From positions 1 through 53,742 of the forward strand of contig JBAZOB010000006.1 in the NCBI GenBank assembly GCA_041648895.1: a stretch of DNA of 53,742 bases, in the 5' to 3' direction. This DNA is from JBAZOB01 sp041648895. Lineage in GTDB: Bacteria > Patescibacteriota > JAHJAL01. The notes under the pieces are model-generated. The model did no database searches. It was not told the origin of the DNA and worked only from the letters and a program-made list of their open reading frames with translations. The stretch's first letter is position 1; the number at the start of each line of letters is the position of its first letter. The position numbers were made by a program, and so were the translations under genes. This document shows, one piece after another, positions 34,172-42,303 of this stretch.

Positions 34172-34894
34172 TTATCCAAAATCCACATTCGTTTCCACTC
34201 GATCCACATCATCCAGATCCTCCAAAGCTGACAAAAAATTAATCAATTTTTCCTTCTTATCTTGATCATTCACCTGAATTAAATCCTTGGGTAAATTAAC
34301 CAACGCCGCCGATTCCACTGGTAAACTCTTACCCTCCAACCAATCTTTCAACTTCTGCAAATCAGCCACCTCGGCATAAAAATCAACCGTCTCATCATCT
34401 TCGGTAAAATCTATCGCCCCGTTATCAATCGACTCTAATTTTATTTCCTCCCAATCAGCATTCCCGTTTTTTTTCACCACCACCTGTCCCCGCTTAATAA
34501 ACATCCACCCCACCGATCCCAACGCTCCGCCCAATTTGGAAAAAACGCCCTTAATCTCGCTCAAAGCCCGATTCTTATTATCGGTCAAACACGTTACCAG
34601 CACCGCCGACCCCTCCGGTCCGAATACCTCGTACACCAGCTCTTCAATCTGTTCCCCTTCTTTCCCTTGACCGCTACCCCGCTCTATCGCCCGCTTGATA
34701 TTGTCCGCCGGCATGTTGGCTTCCCGGGCCTTGTCCATCGCCAATTTCAACCGAAAATTCATATCCGGATCGGCCCCTCCCTCTCGCGCCGCCAGCGCCA
34801 CCATTTTGGCCAGTTTTGTAAAAATCTGCCCCTTCTTGGCGTCAATCGCCCCTTTTTTTCTCTTAATAGTTGACCACTTGCTATGTCCCGACAT
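34172..34894 (-). CDS. yebC: YebC/PmpR-family regulator or translation factor
   Basis: GHSKWSTIKRKKGAIDAKKGQIFTKL at the N-terminus is the defining family signature (written here in two overlapping parts: GHSKWSTIKRKKG and DAKKGQIFTKL). Three alpha/beta domains follow, with NIKRAIERGSG and GPEGSAVLVTCLTDN. The length, 240 aa, is typical. YebC proteins are described as DNA-binding regulators and as factors relieving ribosome stalling. It sits 13 bases upstream of ruvC, as in many bacteria. Confidence 0.95.
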   Translation of the reverse strand: MSGHSKWSTIKRKKGAIDAKKGQIFTKLAKMVALAAREGGADPDMNFRLKLAMDKAREANMPADNIKRAIERGSGQGKEGEQIEELVYEVFGPEGSAVLVTCLTDNKNRALSEIKGVFSKLGGALGSVGWMFIKRGQVVVKKNGNADWEEIKLESIDNGAIDFTEDDETVDFYAEVADLQKLKDWLEGKSLPVESAALVNLPKDLIQVNDQDKKEKLINFLSALEDLDDVDRVETNVDFG

Positions 34895-35003
34895 ACAAAT
34901 TTACTTATTTGTTAATTCTCTTTTCTAATCCTCATTATAAATCATCAATCAATGTTAATAAAATAAATCCCCCATAGTATATTTTTATTCACCATAATTA
35001 ACC

Positions 35004-35032
35004 TTGATATTTCCACTCGAATATCCCATAAT
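35004..35032 (+). promoter_or_regulatory. Promoter of the 35113 secreted-protein gene
   Basis: TTGATA (35004-35009) and CATAAT (35027-35032), spacing 17. AAAGGAG at 35097-35103 is the Shine-Dalgarno. Confidence 0.6.
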
Positions 35033-35112
35033 AACGATGTTTTGAACCTTACAAATTTGGTTTTATATTTTTTTAAAATAAAATAAATTTTAAAAAGAAA
35101 GGAGTGATCGTA

Positions 35113-36195
35113 ATGATCACTAGAATTGCATCTGTATTAATTTTTTTAGCAGTCCTCTTCGGAGGAATTTTTCTTTTCAGCCCGGAAGCAGTCGGCCGCA
35201 CCGCTCAGGACAAAAATGAGATAATAATTGCTGTTTATTCCACAGACCAATTTTGCCGAGATGAAATGAAGCGTATCCTGAGCGAAATGGGATATACGGT
35301 TATCACATTTGAGATGGACAGTTTGGATCAAATGGATCAGATATTGGAAATGTTCCATGATCCAAACTATAATTTGGCAACAGCATTCAAGATCGGGAAC
35401 AGGCTTATCCCCTCTTATCTGGTGATGATTCGCCCAAATTATTATCAGACAAATAAAAATTACAATGCGAATTTCTCGGGCTTTGGAATCAACGTTCCCA
35501 CCACCACCGTTCATGTGGACATGAATATAGACTTCATCATTGTTCCCAATGGTGAAAGCTATTCATGGACCACTTCCGGAGAAGACACTGAAGCATCCTT
35601 AGGTGGTGTAAATACCCAATATGGGAATGTAAACGGCACTCAGCCAAAATACAATACTACTGGTGCCGTCAAGGATGCTCTGAGCCAAGATGATATCAAG
35701 GAAAAAATTAATCAGATTCCTGATATCATCGAAAGTAATTACTATCCGGGCCACATTCCTCACCCGGAACAGGCCTACCCGGCCAACCCGTGGCCGGAGG
35801 ATAGTAATTACAATGGTAATTATAGTTATACAAATAATAACTATAATTACCAAACTCCTCAAACCACTCAACCTATCCCCCTTTCCCAAGAGACAAAAAA
35901 ATATGTCTCCCCAGGCTTTATAGATTTTTCCTCCTTAGAAGGGGAGACTATTTTTTACATAAAAAAAGACCAAAAAGTCACAATAAAAATAAATTCTGGG
36001 TCAAACTTATTGTTTGAGTCCAGTTTACCAATTAAGTCAATTGGTGGTAATTCTGTCTTATTAGAAGACATAACTCTACCTTTTGACTTAAATCTTAAAT
36101 CCTCCCTCTTTTATGAGGCAGGATCGGCCGAAGTTAAATTCAGAATTACAGTCGACAACACTGCCAAAGTTGTCAAATGTATTCTGATCGAATAA
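35113..36195 (+). CDS. Secreted Asn/Tyr-rich protein of unknown function
   Basis: A 360-aa exported protein. I chose the ATG at 35113 because AAAGGAG lies nine bases before it; a GTG at 35104 would touch the Shine-Dalgarno. The signal peptide is about residues 1-30 (ASVLIFLAVLFGGIFLFSPE). An alpha/beta-looking domain follows (about 35-140), then a low-complexity Asn/Tyr/Thr/Pro stretch (about 230-265, YNGNYSYTNNNYNYQ) and a beta-rich C-terminal domain with SNLLFESSLPIKSIGG. Unlike its neighbours its + strand is not G-poor, and codon choice is less C-ended, suggesting recent transfer or inversion. I do not recognise the family. Confidence 0.65.
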   Translation: MITRIASVLIFLAVLFGGIFLFSPEAVGRTAQDKNEIIIAVYSTDQFCRDEMKRILSEMGYTVITFEMDSLDQMDQILEMFHDPNYNLATAFKIGNRLIPSYLVMIRPNYYQTNKNYNANFSGFGINVPTTTVHVDMNIDFIIVPNGESYSWTTSGEDTEASLGGVNTQYGNVNGTQPKYNTTGAVKDALSQDDIKEKINQIPDIIESNYYPGHIPHPEQAYPANPWPEDSNYNGNYSYTNNNYNYQTPQTTQPIPLSQETKKYVSPGFIDFSSLEGETIFYIKKDQKVTIKINSGSNLLFESSLPIKSIGGNSVLLEDITLPFDLNLKSSLFYEAGSAEVKFRITVDNTAKVVKCILIE

Positions 36196-36207
36196 ACTTT
36201 GACCCAC

Positions 36208-36246
36208 ATAATCCCCCGCGACAAAACGCTGGGGATTATTTTTTTA
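36208..36246 (+). terminator. Intrinsic terminator after the secreted-protein gene
   Basis: ATAATCCCCCGCG pairs with CGCTGGGGATTAT (one mismatched position), followed by a T-run. Confidence 0.88.
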
Positions 36247-36360
36247 CCCATTTTTCCTGTACTTCCCCCTCCCTATACCATATAATTCAGGTGAAATATG
36301 ATTTGGATATGATTGTTTTACGCGTAAATGTTAACGCAAACATTAGTACGATTGCCACGT

Positions 36361-36388
36361 GTAGAGACGTAGCATGCTACGTCTCTAC
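36361..36388. repeat. 28-bp perfect palindrome
   Basis: GTAGAGACGTAGCA joined directly to its exact reverse complement. It resembles the smaller GTAGGGGC-type palindromes of this window in size and in its GTAG ends. It lies in the 246-base gap before tlyA, which otherwise shows only the terminator and AT-rich sequence. Confidence 0.85.
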
Positions 36389-36441
36389 CGAAGGCAACCA
36401 ACACTATTCAATAATCTTTTATACCAACTGATCAAATATCA

Positions 36442-37206
36442 ATGGAACCCTCCCATCCCAAAAAACAACGCCTGGACCTCGAACTCACCACTAGAAAATT
36501 AGTCGAATCCCGCTCTCAGGGCCAAACATTGATCCGCGCCGGCGAAATCTTTGTCAATGAACAACGCGCCATCACCCCCTCCCAACCCGTCAAAAGCACC
36601 GACAAAATCATCATCAAGGAACCATTAAAATACGTCAGTCGGGGCGGATTGAAACTCGAGCATGCCTTAAAAGAATTCAAAATCATTCCTCAAGACATGG
36701 TTTGTATGGATATCGGCGCCTCCACTGGAGGTTTCACCGACTGTCTGTTGCAAAACGGGGCCCAAAAAGTCTATGCCATCGATGTCGGTCACGGCCAGTT
36801 AGCCGACAAATTAAAAAAAGACCCCCGCGTTATCTCCACCGAAAAACAAAACTTCCGCCTTCTGGAAAAACTACCAGACAAAATCGATCTTTTCACCATC
36901 GATGTTTCCTTTATTTCCCTAACCATCATCCTCGACCACCTCAAAAAACTCCTTCCATCTCACCACCCCTCCAAAAATGTAACTATCATCTGCCTCCTAA
37001 AACCACAATTTGAAGCCAGTAAAAAAAATCTCAAAAAAGGCGTGGTCCGCGACCCCAAAATCCACCAGGGAATAATCAATCTCTTCAAAAACTTCTGTCA
37101 AAGTAATAATTTCCAGATCAAAGCCCAGACCACCTCGCCCATCAAAGGCCCAAAAGGAAATATAGAATTCCTTTTTCATCTCACCTTATCCCCCCACAAA
37201 CCTTGA
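36442..37206 (+). CDS. tlyA: TlyA-family rRNA 2'-O-methyltransferase
   Basis: An S4 RNA-binding domain (about 7-65, RLDLELTTRKLVESRSQGQ) is followed by an FtsJ/RrmJ-type Rossmann methylase (about 70-250) with SRGGLKLEHAL, the SAM motif DIGASTGGFTD near 90, and FTIDVSFISL. TlyA methylates ribose of 16S and 23S rRNA and is often labelled hemolysin A. The length, 254 aa, is typical. It is preceded by a palindrome, with no clear Shine-Dalgarno. Confidence 0.93.
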   Translation: MEPSHPKKQRLDLELTTRKLVESRSQGQTLIRAGEIFVNEQRAITPSQPVKSTDKIIIKEPLKYVSRGGLKLEHALKEFKIIPQDMVCMDIGASTGGFTDCLLQNGAQKVYAIDVGHGQLADKLKKDPRVISTEKQNFRLLEKLPDKIDLFTIDVSFISLTIILDHLKKLLPSHHPSKNVTIICLLKPQFEASKKNLKKGVVRDPKIHQGIINLFKNFCQSNNFQIKAQTTSPIKGPKGNIEFLFHLTLSPHKP

Positions 37207-37231
37207 CATATCAAACAAATCATGATAGAGT
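37203..37231 (+). promoter_or_regulatory. Promoter of the 37256 gene
   Basis: Consensus TTGACA (37203-37208) and TAGAGT (37226-37231), spacing 17, overlapping the tlyA stop. Confidence 0.6.
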
Positions 37232-37255
37232 AAAGACATCTTAAAATAATAAAAA

Positions 37256-37810
37256 ATGACTATGAAGTCTCAATTTGATAATCAAGGAAGAAAAATTCTT
37301 ACCGCCGAAGGGAAAAAAGGAGAAAAGATATATTCCACCCTTAACCCTCTAGCCAATCCAGACGATATACCAACCCTAAATAAAGAAGAATGCCAGAAAA
37401 TTACCAACGGACAACTGCTTGCCCTACAAAAACAACCATCTAATCAAGAAAATATCCCAGATTTATCAGACAAAAAAGACGATAATGATAATATAGAAGA
37501 AATACTCAACCTGAAAAGCTTCATCCTTAATCACAAATCGGCGAAACCAGAAAATACACTTCCTGACATAACCAAGACCGAGAAATTTAACACATTCGAT
37601 ACCAATGATACCCCACTTGATCCAACCATAAAAAAGATCATCGAAGAACTCAACGCCCCTCTTTGGAAACAAATGATTAACTCCTTCGCCAGAAAACTTT
37701 CCAGATATTTCGCCAAAAAAGTCAAACTAGAACAAAATAATGATAATTACGCCCCCACGATTCCCAAATCTTCCCAACCATCCTACGTCAATCGACTATT
37801 ACAAAAATAA
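37256..37810 (+). CDS. Hypothetical soluble protein
   Basis: Unrecognised 184-aa protein. Residues 1-60 look like a compact basic domain (QGRKILTAEGKKGEK, LNPLANPDDIPTL), about 60-125 an acidic, probably disordered linker (DKKDDNDNIEE), and 126-165 an amphipathic helix with PLWKQMINSFARKLSRYFAKK. There is no signal peptide. It has its own promoter and a strong terminator, so it is monocistronic. Two ATGs (37256 and 37262) are possible starts. Confidence 0.5.
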   Translation: MTMKSQFDNQGRKILTAEGKKGEKIYSTLNPLANPDDIPTLNKEECQKITNGQLLALQKQPSNQENIPDLSDKKDDNDNIEEILNLKSFILNHKSAKPENTLPDITKTEKFNTFDTNDTPLDPTIKKIIEELNAPLWKQMINSFARKLSRYFAKKVKLEQNNDNYAPTIPKSSQPSYVNRLLQK

Positions 37811-37819
37811 TTTACTAAA

Positions 37820-37850
37820 AAATCTTCCCCTTACCGGGAAGATTTTTTTA
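37820..37850 (+). terminator. Intrinsic terminator after the 37256 gene
   Basis: AAATCTTCCC pairs with GGGAAGATTT around CTTACC, followed by T residues. Confidence 0.9.
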
Positions 37851-37855
37851 TATCG

Positions 37856-37885
37856 TTGACAGTCAGCCATCATTCGCCATATTAT
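37856..37885 (+). promoter_or_regulatory. Promoter of the efflux operon
   Basis: TTGACA (37856-37861) and TATTAT (37880-37885), spacing 18, 57 bases before the GTG of the AbrB-like gene. Confidence 0.65.
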
Positions 37886-37942
37886 ATAAATGTATTACAT
37901 TTCTTACTTAAATTAGCCATTAGTCATTAAAAATAAATCATC

Positions 37943-38173
37943 GTGCACAAAAACATCAAATGTTTCGGCACTACCACCATTGGCCCCAAAGGCCAAATTG
38001 TTATTCCCTCCAAACTCCGCCAGGAGCTAAAAATCAAAACCGGCGATCAATTTATTGTCTTCAATAATTCCCAACTGGAAAGTATAGTAATCTTGAAAGC
38101 CAAAAACATTTCCAAAATGTTAAAACGCATCACCGAAGAATTAGCCGAGATAGAAAAGAAAATTATTAATTAA
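37943..38173 (+). CDS. AbrB/SpoVT-like DNA-binding protein
   Basis: A 76-aa protein with one swapped-hairpin AbrB domain (about 7-50): TTIGPKGQIVIPSKLRQELKI and TGDQFIVF are typical. The C-terminus is a short helix rich in Lys and Glu. The start is GTG. It is the first gene of the MacAB-type efflux operon, eight bases before the adaptor gene, so it is probably that operon's regulator. An antitoxin role is possible for such domains, but no toxin gene is adjacent. Confidence 0.8.
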   Translation: MHKNIKCFGTTTIGPKGQIVIPSKLRQELKIKTGDQFIVFNNSQLESIVILKAKNISKMLKRITEELAEIEKKIIN

Positions 38174-38181
38174 TTTCTCCC

Positions 38182-40086
38182 TTGTTTAAAAACGAAACTA
38201 AAGAACCAGAAAACAACGAACAACTGATCAAGCCCCGCCAACGCTCATATTGGTGGGTTTGGGTTATTACTATCATTATTCTGATTGGTGGCGGTATCGC
38301 CTATAGTTATTTTACTAAACCACCCACCAATCCCTACATTACTGAAGCCGCTTCCATTCAAGACATCGTCCAAAGTGTAGAAGTAACCGGCTCAATTGAA
38401 CCAGCCCAAGAATTCAATCTTAATTTCAAATCAGCCGGCACCATCGACTCGGTCAATGTCAAAGTTGGCGATGACGTCAAACAAGGCCAAGTGCTCGCCA
38501 GTCTCGACACTTCTGAATTAAACAGCCAATTAGCCCAATCGCAAGCCAGCGTCAATGTCGCCCAAGCTCAACTACAACAAGCCCAAGAAGGCAGCCGTCC
38601 TGAAGAAATTGCTGTCCAAGAAACCAATGTCAATAATGCTCAAACCGCCCTAACTTCCGCCCAGATCAACTACCAACTCACCCAGGACTCCATTGACAAC
38701 GAACTCCAGACCGCCCAAACCAGTTTAACCAACACCCAAAAATTACTCAAAGAAGCCCAAACCAATTTAAATAATATCGAAAACCAGTCTGACCAAAACA
38801 TTAAAAATACCATCGACACCAATCTTAACCAGATTAACCTGATTATGATCAGTGAACAATCGGTCAATGCCAATATTGAAGAAATATATCGCAATCAAAG
38901 CTGGCACGACACCTTTGAAAAAATAAGTTTCTCTCTCACCCGAGCCACTGACAATCTACGCGATAAAACCAATTCACTAAAGAGCAAAGCCGCCAGCAGT
39001 TACAACTTGGCATCGATCAGTAAATCTGAAACCGACACTCAAACCGCTATCAACGACACCCTGGACTATCTCAACAACACCACCCAAATTCTGACCAATA
39101 CCGGCAATTTAATCTATGAAGACAGCGCCGTGGCTTTTTTTGGCACCAGTGATCTGGCCAATCTAACCAGCCGCCAAGCGTCCAATCAGTCCAGCCACAA
39201 CAATAACCTCAACAACGCCCTTAGCTTGCAAAACTCCATTGATACCACCAAAATATCCAACCAGATATCCATCGACAACGCCAATAACCAAATTATTACT
39301 TACCAGAATCAAATTCAAACCGCCGAAGAAAATATTGAATCTATCAAAATCACCAGCCACACCAAATTACAACAAGCCGAGGACCAGATTGACAATGCCG
39401 CCAATCAGTTAAAAATTCAACAAAAACAATTAGAATTAACCAAAGCCGGCCCCACGGCGGCAACTATTGCCGTGGCCAACGCGCAAGTTAGCCAAGCCCA
39501 GGCCGCGGTAAAAATTATTCAAACTCAAATAGCCAACCAACAAATTATTGCTCCAATTGACGGCAAAATTATCCAAGTTAACGCCGACGCGGGCGAACAA
39601 AGTAACTCAACCAACCCCATCATCCAAATGCATTCCCATGCCCAATATGAGATCAACGCTGACATCGCCGAAACCGATATTGATAAAATAAAATTGGGCC
39701 ATAAAGCCATTATCGATTTCGACGCCCTGACCAAAAACGAAAAATTCACTGGCACCGTTGTTGAAACTGACCCATCGGCCACCATTATTCAAGGTGTAGT
39801 CTACTACAATACCAAAATTATTCTTGATAATTCCGATCCCCGGATCAAACCCGGCATGACCGCCAATATTGAAATCATTACCGCCGAAGCAAAACAAATT
39901 ATCACCGTTCCCAACCAAGCGGTCAAAAATGAAAATGATCAAAGTTACGTCGAAATCCTCACCGACACCACCACCCTTACTATCGAAAAAATTAACGTTA
40001 CCACCGGATTAAGAGGTAATACTTTGACTGAAATCAAAAGTGGCCTGGGGGGTGGTGAAAACGTAATCATATTAAAAAATGAATAA
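38182..40086 (+). CDS. MacA/HlyD-type periplasmic adaptor
   Basis: A 634-aa membrane fusion protein with a TTG start. One N-terminal helix (about 24-44) is followed by the first lipoyl half-motif AGTIDSVNVKVGDDVKQGQ, an unusually long coiled-coil region (about 115-440, many Gln/Asn/Ala heptads), the second half IAPIDGKIIQVNADAGEQ and beta-barrel domains with KLGHKAIIDFD. It should bridge the MacB-type transporter encoded downstream. Family members are usually nearer 350-450 aa; the extra length is all coiled coil. In a cell with one membrane it would face the wall or outside. Confidence 0.85.
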   Translation: MFKNETKEPENNEQLIKPRQRSYWWVWVITIIILIGGGIAYSYFTKPPTNPYITEAASIQDIVQSVEVTGSIEPAQEFNLNFKSAGTIDSVNVKVGDDVKQGQVLASLDTSELNSQLAQSQASVNVAQAQLQQAQEGSRPEEIAVQETNVNNAQTALTSAQINYQLTQDSIDNELQTAQTSLTNTQKLLKEAQTNLNNIENQSDQNIKNTIDTNLNQINLIMISEQSVNANIEEIYRNQSWHDTFEKISFSLTRATDNLRDKTNSLKSKAASSYNLASISKSETDTQTAINDTLDYLNNTTQILTNTGNLIYEDSAVAFFGTSDLANLTSRQASNQSSHNNNLNNALSLQNSIDTTKISNQISIDNANNQIITYQNQIQTAEENIESIKITSHTKLQQAEDQIDNAANQLKIQQKQLELTKAGPTAATIAVANAQVSQAQAAVKIIQTQIANQQIIAPIDGKIIQVNADAGEQSNSTNPIIQMHSHAQYEINADIAETDIDKIKLGHKAIIDFDALTKNEKFTGTVVETDPSATIIQGVVYYNTKIILDNSDPRIKPGMTANIEIITAEAKQIITVPNQAVKNENDQSYVEILTDTTTLTIEKINVTTGLRGNTLTEIKSGLGGGENVIILKNE

Positions 40087-40092
40087 TTAATA

Positions 40093-40812
40093 ATGACCCC
40101 TCTCATCCAACTCGAAAACATTGTCAAAGACTATTACCTGGGCAAAATCACTATCAATGTTCTTAGAGGAATAAATTTAAATATCTACCAAGGTGAATAC
40201 CTGGCTATCATGGGCCCTTCCGGTTCCGGCAAATCAACTCTCATGAATATTATTGGTTTCCTTGACCGTCCCACCGGTGGTAGCTACAAATTCTTGGGAC
40301 ACGACACTACTAAATTTAACGATAACGATTTAGCTTCCATCCGAAACCAAAAAATTGGTTTCATTTTTCAATCATACAATCTACTCGCCCGTACCACCGC
40401 CCTCGATAACGTTGAATTACCCTTGATATACGCTGGCTTGCCCGCCAAAGAGCGCCGAGAAAAAGCCTATCGCGCCCTGAAAACAGTTGGTTTATCCGAT
40501 CGGATCGACCACCTGCCCAACGAACTTTCCGGCGGGCAACAACAACGAGTGGCCATTGCCCGGGCCATAGTCAACAACCCGGACATTATTTTTGCCGATG
40601 AACCCACCGGCAACCTCGATTCCAAAACCGAAGTCGAAATCATTGAATTGTTTGAAAAAATAAACCAGGCCGGCAATACCATTATTATGGTCACTCACGA
40701 AGAAGACATTGCCAACTGTGCCAAAAGAATTATTCGTCTCCGCGATGGCCAGATCCAGCGCGATGAGGTTGTCCCCCACGTCAGAAACAGCAACCACCAA
40801 ATGACAAATTAA
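40093..40812 (+). CDS. MacB/LolD-type ABC transporter ATPase
   Basis: ATP-binding subunit of 239 aa. Walker A GPSGSGKST near 39, the Q-loop in FIFQSYNLL, the signature LSGGQQQRVAIARAI, and Walker B IIFADEPTGNLDS are all intact. NIIGFLDRPTGGSY is typical of the MacB/LolD/FtsE subfamily. The last codons (QMTN and stop) lie inside the left arm of palindrome B2, which separates this gene from its permeases. Confidence 0.95.
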   Translation: MTPLIQLENIVKDYYLGKITINVLRGINLNIYQGEYLAIMGPSGSGKSTLMNIIGFLDRPTGGSYKFLGHDTTKFNDNDLASIRNQKIGFIFQSYNLLARTTALDNVELPLIYAGLPAKERREKAYRALKTVGLSDRIDHLPNELSGGQQQRVAIARAIVNNPDIIFADEPTGNLDSKTEVEIIELFEKINQAGNTIIMVTHEEDIANCAKRIIRLRDGQIQRDEVVPHVRNSNHQMTN

Positions 40813-41050
40813 GAATGATATTTTGGACAAGTCATGCATCATTTTATTATTTAATGAATTGCGCGAATTAATTTTATATCATATTAATTATTGGTTTATA
40901 ACCTGTATGAGCGTGTTTAAATAGTACTGACCTAGCCTGAGCGAGTTTTATAAACCAATAATTAATATGATATAAAATTAATTCGCGCAATTCATTAAAT
41001 AATAAAATGATGCATGACTTGTCCAAAATATCATTCTTAATTTGTCATTT
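40799..41050. repeat. Long perfect palindrome B2
   Basis: 103-bp inverted repeat without a mismatch seen by eye (40799-40901 against 40948-41050) around a 46-nt core (40902-40947). It fills the gap between the ABC ATPase and the first permease. It contains the ATPase stop codon at 40810-40812. The mRNA would form a very stable hairpin here. Confidence 0.95.
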
Positions 41051-41061
41051 TTCATTATCTT

Positions 41062-42297
41062 ATGCCCCTCTCCATCACCATCAAACTTGCTTTCCGGGCC
41101 CTCATGGCCAATAAAACCCGTTCCTTATTAAGCATATTAGGGATAGTTATTGGCATATCCTCCGTTATTATACTCATGGCCGCCGGTGTTGGCGCCCAAA
41201 ATTTTATCTTGGACACCGTCCAATCATTTGGCAGTAACTTAGTTCAAATTATGCCCGGCACTCCCGATGAAGACAGCCTCGGCTTCTCTCCCACTCTAGC
41301 CGGTATCACCATCACCACTTTAAAATATGAAGACTCAATCAAACTCAAAGATAATCCTCAAGCCCCCAATATTGCCGACACCACCGCCACTGTTTCCAGC
41401 CAAGCCTCAGTTACTTCCGCCTATAACGAAAAACTAACCCAATTTTTTGGCACCACCCCCTCATATTTTTCCATTCGCAACACCAAAATTACTACCGGCC
41501 GATTATTTGAAGCTAGAGAAATTGATTCCCTGGCTCGAGTGGCTATCCTCGGACCAGAAATAGTCGCCAAGCTTTTTCCCAACACCAATCCAATCAATGA
41601 AAATATTAAAATTAACAATCTTACTTTTAAAGTCATCGGCGTGACTGAAAGTAAAGGTATCGGCCAACTCGGTGTCAACTTTGACGATATTATCTATATT
41701 CCCATCACTACCGCCCAAAAACTACTACTTGGAATCGATTACGTGAACAATGTCATTATCGCCGCCGATTCTGACCAAAACACCGGTCTGGCCGCCGAGC
41801 AAGCCAAAATAATTCTACGCAACGAACATCACATCGAAGCCGGTGACAAAAGCGACTTTACCATCATGAATTCGAAAGATGCCCTGGAAACCATCAATGC
41901 CATTACCGATGCTTTAGCTGCCTTCTTAGCGGCCATCGCCGCCATTTCACTACTCGTCGGGGGGATCGGTATTATGAATATCATGCTTGTCTCCGTCACC
42001 GAACGTACCAAAGAAATCGGCCTCCGAAAAGCCATCGGCGCCAAAAGATCAGATATTCTCGCCCAATTTATTACCGAAGCGATTATCATCACCCTGATTG
42101 GTGGCATAATCGGTATCTTAATCGGCCTCGGGGTGTCAACTGCCATCACCCAACTAACCACCCTTCGCACCGCTGTTACTCCCAATGCCATTATCATGGC
42201 CACCGGCGTTTCCACTATTTTTGGTGTTGTCTTTGGTTTTTATCCTGCCAACCAAGCCTCCAAACTAAACCCCATCGAAGCCCTCCGCTTCCAATAA
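41062..42297 (+). CDS. MacB-type ABC permease 1
   Basis: A 411-aa permease: N-terminal helix (about 22-42), a periplasmic MacB core domain (about 45-275) and three C-terminal helices (about 285-405) in an FtsX domain. LLSILGIVIGISSVII and LVGGIGIMNIMLVSVTERTKEIG followed by LRKAIGAKRSDI are strong family matches. It is followed six bases later by a second permease. Confidence 0.93.
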   Translation: MPLSITIKLAFRALMANKTRSLLSILGIVIGISSVIILMAAGVGAQNFILDTVQSFGSNLVQIMPGTPDEDSLGFSPTLAGITITTLKYEDSIKLKDNPQAPNIADTTATVSSQASVTSAYNEKLTQFFGTTPSYFSIRNTKITTGRLFEAREIDSLARVAILGPEIVAKLFPNTNPINENIKINNLTFKVIGVTESKGIGQLGVNFDDIIYIPITTAQKLLLGIDYVNNVIIAADSDQNTGLAAEQAKIILRNEHHIEAGDKSDFTIMNSKDALETINAITDALAAFLAAIAAISLLVGGIGIMNIMLVSVTERTKEIGLRKAIGAKRSDILAQFITEAIIITLIGGIIGILIGLGVSTAITQLTTLRTAVTPNAIIMATGVSTIFGVVFGFYPANQASKLNPIEALRFQ

Positions 42298-42303
42298 TTA
42301 TTT

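Noticed and set aside
34895..35112. Replication origin in the AT-rich divergent region
   Set aside because: There is no DnaA-box cluster, no dnaA or dnaN nearby, and no GC-skew change.
36322..36337. GCGTAAATGTTAACGC-type short palindrome as an operator
   Set aside because: It is imperfect, single copy and not at a defined promoter; not enough to call a binding site.
37943..38173. AbrB-like gene as antitoxin of a toxin-antitoxin pair
   Set aside because: No PIN, MazF or RelE-like gene adjoins. The next gene is the efflux adaptor eight bases away.
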